Assembly: GCA_030377945.1 (NCBI GenBank)
Contig: JAUCGD010000096.1
Location: forward strand, 1-11,174
DNA length: 11,174 nt
Direction of reading: 5' to 3'
DNA from: Desulfobacterales bacterium HSG17
GTDB lineage: Bacteria; Desulfobacterota; Desulfobacteria; Desulfobacterales; Desulfococcaceae
Below are positions 1 to 6,287 of this stretch, one piece after another; within the stretch, counting starts at the first letter, position 1; every line of letters begins with the position of its first letter. Made by a program: the position numbers and the translations under genes. The notes beneath the pieces were generated by a model, which did not search any database, was not told the origin of the DNA, and saw only the letters and a list, made by a program, of their open reading frames with translations.

Positions 1-260
1 TTGTTAAATCCTTTTATTCTTTGAACCAGAACTTTGGTGTCGGCTGAAGTGGCATCTTTTTTATCACAAAACACTTTGATGATTTTAAAATGTTTTGAAT
101 CAGGTTTTAAATTCATACTTTTTGATATTTTTTTGAAATCAGCTGATTTAGATGGAGGCATTATTACTTTTTTGTATGATTTCTCTGACACATCTCCTGA
201 CTCTGTTACAGTTTTAACAACTTCATCTCGTGTCATTTTTCGACCTGATTTGTTACTCAT
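1..260 (-). CDS. Lysine-rich hypothetical protein, 5' part only (runs off window)
   Basis: An open frame on the minus strand begins with ATG at 258-260 and stays open for 86 codons to the window edge, so the C-terminus is missing. It starts MSNKSGRKMTRDEVVK and is rich in Lys, Ser and Asp (for example KKISKSMNLKPDSKHFKIIK at residues 43-62), with one Cys near residue 65. There is no signal peptide or membrane segment in the visible part, so it is probably cytoplasmic. A weak GGGAACAAGAA Shine-Dalgarno-like stretch precedes the ATG. The overlapping plus-strand frame (34-282) needs a TTG start and gives an unconvincing Phe/Ser-rich peptide, so I chose the minus frame. I do not recognise the family, and no function is assigned. 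Confidence 0.55.
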   Translation of the reverse strand, partial: MSNKSGRKMTRDEVVKTVTESGDVSEKSYKKVIMPPSKSADFKKISKSMNLKPDSKHFKIIKVFCDKKDATSADTKVLVQRIKGFN

Positions 261-270
261 TTCTTGTTCC

Positions 271-302
271 CAAAAAAAATAATTTTAGATTCCGGCTAAA
301 AT
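271..302 (-). terminator. AT-rich hairpin plus T8 tract just upstream of the minus-strand gene
   Basis: Bases 282-288 (ATTTTAG) and 296-302 (CTAAAAT) form a perfect 7-bp inverted repeat around a 7-base loop. Read on the minus strand, the stem is followed by TA and eight T (complement of 272-279), then by the ribosome-binding region of the gene starting at 260. This has the layout of an intrinsic terminator or leader attenuator, but the stem has only one G-C pair, so it would be weak. Confidence 0.25.
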
Positions 303-428
303 AGCTAATAATTTGTGTCTAGTCAAGAAATGAGTTATTGATTCTATATACCCTTGCAATAATAATTCTACGCAACCTGGAGCGCAAACAGATCCATAAT
401 TTGGAATAATAAAGAAAAATTCCTCCTT
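288..428 (-). other. Startless open frame with protein-like composition in the 261-511 spacer
   Basis: The minus strand is open for 47 codons here, ending at TAA (285-287). It reads in part NYGSVCAPGCVELLLQGYIE followed by SITHFLTRHKLLAILAGI. A strong AGGAGG sequence lies at its upstream end (complement of bases 422-427), but there is no ATG and only a late internal TTG. It could be a remnant of a lost gene or chance. Apart from this and an AT-rich TATAAT-like string at 448-453, I see nothing else in the spacer between the first two genes. Confidence 0.2.
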
Positions 429-511
429 TCAATCTATATTAATTTAATATAATATCACTGCCACTATAGAGAACCCATTTAAAATTTAACTTATAATAAG
501 CAGAAAGAAAC

Positions 512-715
512 ATGGAAACTGAACCCGACAACACAGAGTACAAAGAATTAAAGACATACCATTGTCCTGACTGCGGTAATCATAAATCATCTATTGGTGA
601 TAGGCGTTTAGGAATCGATAGGCGGTCAGTTATATATACTGATTATTTCCCTGAGAGAAGGTGTGGTTACGACCAAAGAAATGGCATTGAGAGGCGAAGC
701 AAGCAAAGAGTATAG
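512..715 (+). CDS. Small CPDC-motif protein with D/E-R-R repeats
   Basis: The product has 67 residues. A single C-x2-C pair lies at residues 18-21 (CPDCG), followed by a basic C-terminal half with a repeating unit of the form R-R-x-G-x-(D/E)-R-R. The copies are DRR at 30-32, DRR at 36-38, ERR at 48-50, DQR at 54-56 and ERR at 60-62, spaced about 6 or 12 residues apart. Small proteins with this (G-x-D/E-R-R)n pattern recur in deltaproteobacterial genomes as I remember them, and no function is known to me. The low-complexity charged repeats suggest nucleic-acid, lipid-headgroup or protein binding, which is inference. ATG 512 is preceded by a weak AGAAAG and closely by TATAAT at 492-497. No neighbour is close enough to form an operon. 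Confidence 0.75.
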   Translation: METEPDNTEYKELKTYHCPDCGNHKSSIGDRRLGIDRRSVIYTDYFPERRCGYDQRNGIERRSKQRV

Positions 716-813
716 TCAAACTTCAAAACAGTGTCAGTCATTTAGTTTCTTTTTATTTACAGCACTATATTACCAGAATCAGATTATTGAACAATTCCTT
801 TAATCGACTATTC

Positions 814-848
814 AAAAAAACAGGAGTTTTTGGCGATCTTCACTCCTG
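814..848 (-). terminator. Intrinsic terminator-like hairpin reading on the minus strand
   Basis: CAGGAGT (821-827) pairs perfectly with ACTCCTG (842-848) around a 14-base loop. Read on the minus strand, the 7-bp stem (4 G-C pairs) is followed directly by seven T, the complement of 814-820. This is the canonical layout of a Rho-independent terminator, but no minus-strand gene lies upstream of it in the window. On the plus strand the stem is not followed by T, so it is not an obvious terminator for the gene ending at 715. Confidence 0.4.
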
Positions 849-938
849 CTGCACTCCTGTTTCTCACGCAAAAAAAGGTCAGGGTTCAATCTTCCAGGTA
901 TCAATTGATAAATCAAAGTGTTGAATTGTTGAATGAAA

Positions 939-967
939 TTGGATAAGTTTAATAATTGTGATATAAA
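939..967 (+). promoter_or_regulatory. Candidate sigma70 promoter for the gene at 1010
   Basis: TTGGAT at 939-944 (4 of 6 to TTGACA) and TATAAA at 962-967 (5 of 6 to TATAAT) are separated by exactly 17 bases. Transcription would start near 974 and give a leader of about 36 bases containing the AGAGG ribosome-binding site at 996-1000. The palindrome TATCAATTGATA (899-910) lies about 30 bases upstream of the -35 box and could be an operator, but this is untested. Confidence 0.45.
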
Positions 968-1009
968 TTTTGTATAAGTATTTTTGAACACATAAAGAGG
1001 TTTGTCAGC

Positions 1010-1357
1010 ATGCATAATGTCCGTGTAGATAAAGAAAAAAATAGACTATATGTCACACTTGGTCTCATAGAGAGTGGTGAGGGTGAAGTCGTTTTTAACG
1101 AAATTCAACTAAAGTTAAAAAATTTAACCCCAGGCTTTGCAGGAGTATCTGATATTTCAGCTTTTAAGGTAGCGGATTCCAGTGAAGGTGTATGGGCAAA
1201 AAAAACGCTTTCATTACTGTCAGAAGCAGGCATGGGAACTTCAGCAAGAATCACTGATATTAAAGGCAATGGCAAACAGACTATAGGTGAACATGGACAA
1301 CCTGTATTTGTTGTTGATTCTTTAGAGGAAGCAGATAAATTATTAGACGAAGTTTGA
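1010..1357 (+). CDS. Small alpha/beta protein, STAS/SpoIIAA-like (tentative)
   Basis: The product has 115 residues and no signal peptide or membrane segment, so it is probably cytoplasmic. It has an alternating strand/helix pattern: a strand at about 12-18 (RLYVTLG), a helix at 28-39, a strand at 43-49 (AGVSDIS), a helix at 60-73 (ending LSLLSEAGMG), a strand at 78-84 (SARITDI), a strand at 98-102 (PVFVV) and a helix at 104-113 (SLEEADKLLDEV). This resembles small STAS-like proteins common in Desulfobacterales, but I cannot see an anti-sigma-antagonist phosphoserine motif, so regulatory function is not claimed. AGAGG lies 9 bases before the ATG and a good promoter lies at 939-967. It appears to be a single-gene unit, with a hairpin directly after its stop codon. 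Confidence 0.75.
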   Translation: MHNVRVDKEKNRLYVTLGLIESGEGEVVFNEIQLKLKNLTPGFAGVSDISAFKVADSSEGVWAKKTLSLLSEAGMGTSARITDIKGNGKQTIGEHGQPVFVVDSLEEADKLLDEV

Positions 1358-1380
1358 TGCTACTTTAAAAATAAGTAGCA
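1358..1380 (+). terminator. Stem-loop immediately after the STAS-like gene
   Basis: TGCTACTT (1358-1365) and AAGTAGCA (1373-1380) form a perfect 8-bp stem with a 7-base loop, beginning at the base after the stop codon. No T-tract follows (next bases GCCCATT), so it may be a weak or Rho-assisted terminator or a 3'-end stabilising structure. Confidence 0.4.
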
Positions 1381-1766
1381 GCCCATTATCTGCTCTTGTG
1401 TGTGAAAGGCTAAGTACAATCTTCCTGCAAAAATTATTTTACGCAATGTGCAGCATTGCTATATTCTTTGACTCGGTTTTTAATTGGTTGAATAGAACAT
1501 TCACCATTCTTGCGTAATATAAACTGATTTGCCTGTTTTTTTTCGATTGCAGTGCACCCTTCCTACCAAAATTATCTATATATGACCTTAGTCCAAATAT
1601 GGACCCAGCTTTTATCCAAATTGGAAAAATCAACCATGACATTTCAAACAAAAAATTTTGACACCACTGAACTCTTTGTTGTAAGCTTGCAGTTGCATAA
1701 AGTGTATGGGCGTACTTTTGTACTTTTAGTGGAATTAACTTTTTTAGCCTTTGAAAAGAGTGCTTT
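1381..1766. other. Gene-poor spacer upstream of the helicase gene
   Basis: There is no supported gene. A plus-strand frame starting with GTG at 1552 is open for 72 codons, and its TGA (1768-1770) overlaps the helicase GTG start, but the predicted peptide is unconvincing. A minus-strand frame (1439-1651) likewise matches nothing I know. A different plus frame contains a short protein-like run (LSPNMDPAFIQIGK, about 1589-1630) that ends at TGA 1659-1661 and may be a relic of a lost gene. A perfect tandem duplication, GTACTTTT GTACTTTT, lies at 1712-1727, 39 bases before the helicase start. No clear sigma70 promoter was found. Confidence 0.4.
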
Positions 1767-4628
1767 GTGAGTCTTCTTGAAGAATATATCCAATCTCTTA
1801 AAACCTATAAAGGTTTTGCCGGAGATATTGTCTGCCATAAAACTATAATGCCAAAACCACCTGACTTTGCCTCAACAGATCCACTATTCAGTAATGATCT
1901 GTCTATTATTCAAAAATTTTTACGTATTAAAAAGCTTTATCATCATCAAAAAAAGGCTATTGATATGATCAAAAGCGGTATTCATACAGTTATTGCAACA
2001 CCAACTGCCAGCGGTAAAAGTCTTATTTATAATCTGCCAGTGATTGATACAATGATTGATGATCCTGATGCCCACGCATTGTATCTTTTCCCTCTAAAAG
2101 CTTTGGCGCGTGATCAACTTGAAACTGTGCAAAACCTGTTGTACCTTGTCAGTGAAAAATATGAACTTGAAAAGCAGCTCAATGCTGCTGTCTATGATGG
2201 TGATATCTCAGCATATCAGAAGGCAAAAATCAGAAAGGTTCCTCCAAATATTTTGCTGTCAAATCCTGAAATGCTCCATTTGGCCATGCTTGCCCATCAT
2301 CATCTCTGGAAAGATTACTTTAAGAACCTGAAATATGTTGTCGTGGATGAGATACATACATACAGAGGAGTGATGGGATCAAATATGGCGTGGGTTTTCA
2401 GGCGACTTCAAAGAATATGTGAGCTTTATGGATCTCGTCCTGTATTTGTGTTTTGTTCTGCAACCATTGCCAATCCTGTAGAGCTTGCACAGCAATTGAC
2501 CGCTCTTTCAGTCAGTGTTGTGGATGAATCTGGCTCACCATCAGGTAAAAAAGATGTAGTATTAATGCGTGGGCTTGAAGGAGCCGCTCAAACAGCCATT
2601 GCATTAATTCACTCTGCAGTTCATAGAAATTTGAGAACAATTGTTTATACACAGTCTCGAAAAATCACTGAATTAATTGCTATCTGGGCATCTCAAAAAG
2701 CCACCTCTTTTTCAGATCGTATCACTGCATACAGAGCAGGTTTTCTACCTGAAGAGAGGCGGGAAATTGAAAAAAAACTCTCTTCAGGAGAACTTCTTGC
2801 TGTTGTCTCAACAAGTGCTCTTGAGCTTGGAATTGATATTGGAAACCTTGATCTGTGTGTTCTGGTAGGATATCCGGGAACCATGATGTCAACATGGCAG
2901 CGGGCAGGTCGTGTGGGAAGAGATGGTAAGGACTCTGCCCTGATCTTGATAGCCCATGAAGATGCGCTGGATCAATATTTTATTAATCATCCGGATATAT
3001 TTTTTAATATGCCACCTGAAAAAGCTTTGATTAACCCTGAGAACCAGACAATTTTAAAAAATCATTTGGAGTGTGCAGCAGCAGAACTTACACTTAGCCA
3101 ATCTGAATCTTTTTTGGAAAATAAAACCATTAAAAAGGCGATTCACTCGCTAGAGTATTCAGGCAGGCTTTTAAGGAGTAAACAGGGTGATTTATGGTAT
3201 GCTGCAAGAAAATCCCCACACAGAGAAGTAAACCTTCGCGGAACCGGTAAAAACGTGCCGATTTTTCTTAATCAGACCAAACAAAGCCTTGGAGAGATAG
3301 ACAGGCACCGCTCCTTTTTTGAAACCCACGAAGGAGCTGTTTATCTTCACAAGGGAAAATCCTATGTTGTTACGAAATTTGACCATGAAAAAGGGCTTGT
3401 CTATGTTGAAAGAGAAGATATCAACTATTTTACAAGAGCAAGGTCGAGCAAAAAAACTAAAATTATAGATCAGACTGGAATAAAGCATATAAAAGGAGCA
3501 AAAATCGGATTTGGAACCTTCAGAATCAGTGAGCATATCACCGGATATGATCGTAAACTTGTTGCCACTCAAAAATCCATTGGTATAGTACCTTTGGATT
3601 TGCCAAAGCTTGAATTTGAGACTCAGGGATTGTGGATTGAAATTCCAGATGAGGTCAGAGATAAAATAGAATATGACCATTTACATTTTATGGGCGGGAT
3701 TCATGCTGTTGAACATGCTGCCATTGGTATTATGCCGTTGCTTGTCATGACTGATAGAAATGACATTGGTGGTATTTCAATTCCATTCCATCCCCAGATC
3801 GAAAAAGCTGCTGTATTTATATATGATGGTGTTCCAGGCGGGCTTGGGTTGTCCAGGCAGGCATTTGATCAGGCTGAAGAGCTTCTTGAAAGAACACTGG
3901 ACGTTATTGCATCCTGCCCCTGCAAAACCGGCTGTCCTGCCTGCATTCACTCGCCAAAATGTGGATCAGGCAATCGTCCAATAGATAAATTTTCCTCTCA
4001 AAAAATCCTAGAGATGATATTGAATACTCCAGCACCAAAAAAATATACTAAAATTGCTCCCATAAAAAAGAAGCCCTCAGAAAAAATGAATGAAAATATT
4101 CATTTTGGAGTGCTTGATATTGAAACACGGAGATCTGCAAAAGATGTGGGCGGCTGGAATAAAGCAGAAAAAATGGGTGTAAGCTGTGCAATTTTATATG
4201 ATTCTAAATCAGATTTTTTTTATGAATATTTACAAGATGATGTGGACAAATTATCTCTGGATCTACTGGAATATGATTTGGTAATTGGATTTAATATTAT
4301 TGGATTTGACTATAAGGTTTTATCTGGATTGTCAGATTTTGATTTTCACTCTCTGCCGACTCTGGACCTGCTTTTAAAAGTGCATGAATGTCTGGGTTAC
4401 AGACTTTCGCTTGATCGTCTGACAAAAGAGACTCTGGGAGTCCAGAAAAGTGCAGATGGCCTACAAGCACTTGAATGGTGGAAACAGGGCAAACTTGACA
4501 AGATAATCTCCTACTGCAAACAGGATGTAAAGGTCACGCGGGATTTATATCTATATGGGAAAGAGTCTGGTTACCTTGTTTTCAGGAATAAAGCAGGTCA
4601 GCAGGTAAGGGTTCCTGTCATGTGGTAG
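1767..4628 (+). CDS. MrfA/YprA-type DExH helicase fused to a YprB/MrfB-type DEDD exonuclease
   Basis: The product has 953 residues and is cytoplasmic. The helicase core shows Walker A TPTASGKS at 78-85, DEIH at 194-197, SAT at 231-233 and motif VI QRAGRVGRDG at 378-387. A DUF1998/MZB-type region follows, with VPGGLGLS at 689-696 and cysteines 717, 719, 723, 726 and 732 (CPCKTGCPACIHSPKCG), a probable metal site. After a Lys/Pro-rich linker (about 753-777) comes an RNase H-fold exonuclease: DIE at 784-786, NIIGFD at 843-848, and YCKQD at 916-920. In Bacillus subtilis, MrfA (helicase) and MrfB (exonuclease) are separate adjacent genes for excision of mitomycin-type damage; here they are one chain in the same order. 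A damage-repair role is inferred. The last motif has Tyr four residues before the final Asp, as in DEDDy enzymes. The GTG start is the first possible start after an in-frame TGA (1752-1754), with AGAG at 1757-1760. Confidence 0.92.
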   Translation: MSLLEEYIQSLKTYKGFAGDIVCHKTIMPKPPDFASTDPLFSNDLSIIQKFLRIKKLYHHQKKAIDMIKSGIHTVIATPTASGKSLIYNLPVIDTMIDDPDAHALYLFPLKALARDQLETVQNLLYLVSEKYELEKQLNAAVYDGDISAYQKAKIRKVPPNILLSNPEMLHLAMLAHHHLWKDYFKNLKYVVVDEIHTYRGVMGSNMAWVFRRLQRICELYGSRPVFVFCSATIANPVELAQQLTALSVSVVDESGSPSGKKDVVLMRGLEGAAQTAIALIHSAVHRNLRTIVYTQSRKITELIAIWASQKATSFSDRITAYRAGFLPEERREIEKKLSSGELLAVVSTSALELGIDIGNLDLCVLVGYPGTMMSTWQRAGRVGRDGKDSALILIAHEDALDQYFINHPDIFFNMPPEKALINPENQTILKNHLECAAAELTLSQSESFLENKTIKKAIHSLEYSGRLLRSKQGDLWYAARKSPHREVNLRGTGKNVPIFLNQTKQSLGEIDRHRSFFETHEGAVYLHKGKSYVVTKFDHEKGLVYVEREDINYFTRARSSKKTKIIDQTGIKHIKGAKIGFGTFRISEHITGYDRKLVATQKSIGIVPLDLPKLEFETQGLWIEIPDEVRDKIEYDHLHFMGGIHAVEHAAIGIMPLLVMTDRNDIGGISIPFHPQIEKAAVFIYDGVPGGLGLSRQAFDQAEELLERTLDVIASCPCKTGCPACIHSPKCGSGNRPIDKFSSQKILEMILNTPAPKKYTKIAPIKKKPSEKMNENIHFGVLDIETRRSAKDVGGWNKAEKMGVSCAILYDSKSDFFYEYLQDDVDKLSLDLLEYDLVIGFNIIGFDYKVLSGLSDFDFHSLPTLDLLLKVHECLGYRLSLDRLTKETLGVQKSADGLQALEWWKQGKLDKIISYCKQDVKVTRDLYLYGKESGYLVFRNKAGQQVRVPVMW

Positions 4629-4902
4629 GCGACCGGTATATGTCTGATACCTGAATATACCTGAAATAATATTCGAATCCATGTGGACGGCTTTTGAGAA
4701 CATGATAAAATGTATAAGTGATGATGCTGAATCCCGCTGGATTGATGTCCAAGATCTTTTTTGTTAAACCCTTATAAACACGATGTTTAGTCATTCAAGT
4801 AGAAACAACTCGGTCATCTTTAATATCTATAAACAATTTATGCTTAAAATGATTATTTACGCCATACAATTTAAATTTGATTTTACCTGTTCCAACAACC
4901 AT
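4618..4902 (-). pseudogene. Interrupted small reading frame (single TGA), unknown; N-terminus faintly DUF503-like
   Basis: On the minus strand, ATG at 4900-4902 opens a frame of 35 residues beginning MVVGTGKIKFKLYGVNN that ends at TGA (4795-4797). The next codon is ATG (4792-4794), and the same frame continues for 58 residues (TKKILDINPAGFSIITYTFY...DIYRSPTT) to TGA at 4618-4620, just inside the helicase 3' end. A chain of about 94 codons with one internal stop could be a pseudogene, a TGA-decoded protein, or two small frames. The MVVGTGKIKF start resembles DUF503 (YlxP) proteins, which are about 95 residues long, but the rest does not clearly fit. There is no Shine-Dalgarno sequence and no known product. 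Confidence 0.25.
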
Positions 4903-5148
4903 AATAAAAGATAAAGTGTTTTTAAAAAAATTGATTTGTTCTATATCAGAATTTGTAGTAATTTGATTTTATAATGTAAACAGCTTTTTAAAAAAATGAA
5001 ATATGATAAAAATTATATCAACCGAAAAACTTCCAATTAAGCTCTGGTTGGATGATATAGAAGCCGAAGCTCTTAAGCAGGCAAAAAATATTGCAAACTT
5101 TCCTTAATTATATAAATACCTTAACTCTTATAACACTGGAGGGAAAAA
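4629..5148. other. 520-bp decayed region between helicase and membrane-protein gene
   Basis: There is no intact gene. It holds a near-perfect 10-base tandem repeat (ATACCTGAAT / ATACCTGAAA, 4647-4666), most of the interrupted minus-strand frame (4618-4902), a very AT-rich stretch (4850-5000) and the rtcB fragment (5003-5107). A weak promoter-like pair, TTGCAA (5091-5096) and TAAATA (5113-5118) with a 16-base gap, sits at the end of the rtcB fragment and could serve the gene at 5149. Confidence 0.5.
5003..5107 (+). pseudogene. rtcB: Truncated 5' fragment of rtcB (RNA-splicing ligase RtcB)
   Basis: The 34-codon frame reads IISTEKLPIKLWLDDIEAEA then LKQAKNIANFP and stops at TAA 5105-5107. This matches the conserved N-terminus of the RtcB type that begins (I/V)ISTEK-PIKLWLDDIE--AL-QAKN-AN-P, normally followed by a (F/A)FKH-IMPD-H-GYG segment that carries metal ligands. 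Everything after the first 34 of roughly 400 residues is missing, so no ligase activity is possible. There is no ribosome-binding site before the ATG. RtcB joins RNA 2',3'-cyclic phosphate ends to 5'-OH ends, and the relic implies that a full gene once stood here or nearby. No archease partner gene is visible. Confidence 0.7.
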
Positions 5149-5697
5149 ATGGATGTAAAATATCATTTAGAAAATGCCTGGGAACATAGCATCAGTAATG
5201 TGGTACCCCTTGTAATTCTAACAGTCGTGTTCATGGTTGTAAGTATTTGCAGCATTGGTATCCTGGTGCCGGTTGCATTTGCAGGATATACCAATTCTCT
5301 TTTTCAATTATTGAAAAATAACAGAGAGCCTAAACCTCAGGATATTTTTTCACAGCTCAACTTATTTTTGCCTCTCTTTATCTTTGGCATTATTGTTTTC
5401 ATTATTGTTATAGTCGGATTTACTCTGCTTATCATACCTGGATTATTAGTTTCTACTGCTATCAGTTATCTATGCCTTTACATGATACCTATTATGGTAG
5501 ATCAAAAAATTGAACTTTTATATGCAATAAAAAAAAGCAGCTCCATGGTAACAAGCACTCCTATTGTTGATCATATTATTATTTTTTGTATTTTTATTGC
5601 ATTTACCGCCATAGGAGGTTCATCCTTACTTGGTTTTATATTTTTTCAGCCTTTTGCAACATTATTTCTTTTGTCTGTCTATGAAAAACAAGTCTGA
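5149..5697 (+). CDS. Multi-pass membrane protein (DUF975/YciC/GDPDase-membrane-domain-like)
   Basis: The product has 182 residues, mostly hydrophobic. Membrane segments are visible at about 18-48 (one long or two short), 72-95, 94-115 and 140-176. The signature is the loop IIPGLLVSTAISYLCLYMIP at 95-114 followed by MVDQKIELLYAIKKSSSMV at 116-134. It matches the pattern IPG...Y.....P..VDE...-EALK-SW of the DUF975/YckC and UPF0259-type integral membrane proteins. Their function is not established. GGAGGG ends 5 bases before ATG 5149, a strong ribosome-binding site, so the start is secure. It stands alone: the next gene on the strand begins 110 bases after its stop. Confidence 0.75.
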   Translation: MDVKYHLENAWEHSISNVVPLVILTVVFMVVSICSIGILVPVAFAGYTNSLFQLLKNNREPKPQDIFSQLNLFLPLFIFGIIVFIIVIVGFTLLIIPGLLVSTAISYLCLYMIPIMVDQKIELLYAIKKSSSMVTSTPIVDHIIIFCIFIAFTAIGGSSLLGFIFFQPFATLFLLSVYEKQV

Positions 5698-5807
5698 CAA
5701 TTTTGTGTTATTCCATATTTTGCATGATATAAATCGTAATAGTGGATATTATAGCAAGCTCTTGGGAAAACCGAGTTCAAAGTTAATTAACATAGGTAGT
5801 GCGTAGC

Positions 5808-6287
5808 ATGGGAAAAAACCTCTATAATAAGCCACCAGGGTTATCACCTATCCTGATTATATTAATCGCCTGTCTGGTGCTTCTTGGCGTACAGTACGGT
5901 GCTACTCTACTATCCTCTGATCCCATTTCCACTGAAGCATACGGCAAAATAACCTCACCTACAACAGGAACAACAACAGGTGCCCATGTCAAAGTGACAG
6001 TAGAAACAAAAAACCTTGAGCCCGGGCAATATGTATGGCTTGCGGTTGATAAACCTGAGATCAGTCTTTGTTGGCCCAAGACATCTGGAATTAAACTGAA
6101 TACAAAATTTATGACCACAATATCTGAAGAAGACTCTACAGGCTCTTACACCCTGTCATTATATGTAGTGCACAAGACAATCAATGAACAGTGGCAGAGA
6201 TGGCTTGATAAAGATATGCATGGTGGCTTGCCTATGCTGCCGGATAAACGCAGACTTGATAGTGTAATATTATTGAAAAGGAGTTAA
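5808..6287 (+). CDS. Membrane-anchored extracytoplasmic protein, unknown function
   Basis: The product has 159 residues from ATG 5808. An in-frame GTG at 5799 would add three residues, but it has only a GG three bases away. A short basic N-terminus is followed by one hydrophobic helix at about 12-34 (LSPILIILIACLVLLGVQYG), which acts as a signal anchor or uncleaved signal. The rest (46-158) is predicted to be outside the cytoplasm and looks like a beta-sandwich: ITSPTTGTTTGAHVKVTVET, EPGQYVWLAVDKP, LCWPK, GSYTLSLYVV and a terminal DSVILLKRS. I recognise no family. The stop TAA (6285-6287) directly abuts the ATG of the next gene, so the two are very likely co-transcribed and translationally coupled, and may act together in the envelope. 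Confidence 0.7.
   Translation: MGKNLYNKPPGLSPILIILIACLVLLGVQYGATLLSSDPISTEAYGKITSPTTGTTTGAHVKVTVETKNLEPGQYVWLAVDKPEISLCWPKTSGIKLNTKFMTTISEEDSTGSYTLSLYVVHKTINEQWQRWLDKDMHGGLPMLPDKRRLDSVILLKRS

Larger units (their letters stand above)
716..1009. other. Intergenic spacer with hairpin, ACTCCTG repeats, palindrome and promoter
   Basis: I see no convincing gene. A minus-strand open frame (812-1015) runs through the hairpin described separately and gives an implausible peptide. The copies of ACTCCTG at 842-848 and 853-859 are direct repeats 11 bases apart, and CAGGAGT at 821-827 is their inverted partner. A perfect 12-base palindrome, TATCAATTGATA, lies at 899-910, upstream of the promoter of the next gene. 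Confidence 0.5.

Noticed and set aside
34..282. Plus-strand open frame opposite the first gene
   Set aside because: It needs a TTG start, has unconvincing Phe/Ser-rich composition, and lies opposite the more plausible minus-strand Lys-rich frame that has an ATG.
812..1015. Minus-strand 67-codon frame
   Set aside because: It runs through the terminator-like hairpin and the promoter of the next gene and matches no known family.
1439..1651. Minus-strand 70-codon frame, considered as a transposase remnant
   Set aside because: The basic C-terminal part (KKNRQISLYYARMVNVLFNQ) has a vaguely transposase-like look, but no motif or terminal inverted repeats support it.
1540..1661. Plus-strand run containing DLSPNMDPAFIQIG, compared with ISL3-type transposases (DMSPAFIKGV)
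   Set aside because: The likeness is limited to a few residues and does not continue into the expected downstream motif.
1552..1770. Plus-strand frame whose TGA overlaps the helicase GTG start
   Set aside because: The overlap looks like translational coupling, but the 72-residue product starts with GTG without a ribosome-binding site and looks non-coding.
3192..3680. 162-codon minus-strand frame inside the helicase gene
   Set aside because: It is the mirror of a confidently coding region and gives a Phe/Ser-rich peptide typical of antisense frames.
4681..4767. Plus-strand 28-codon frame considered as an archease remnant next to the rtcB fragment
   Set aside because: AFENM resembles an archease stretch only superficially, and nothing else in the frame fits.
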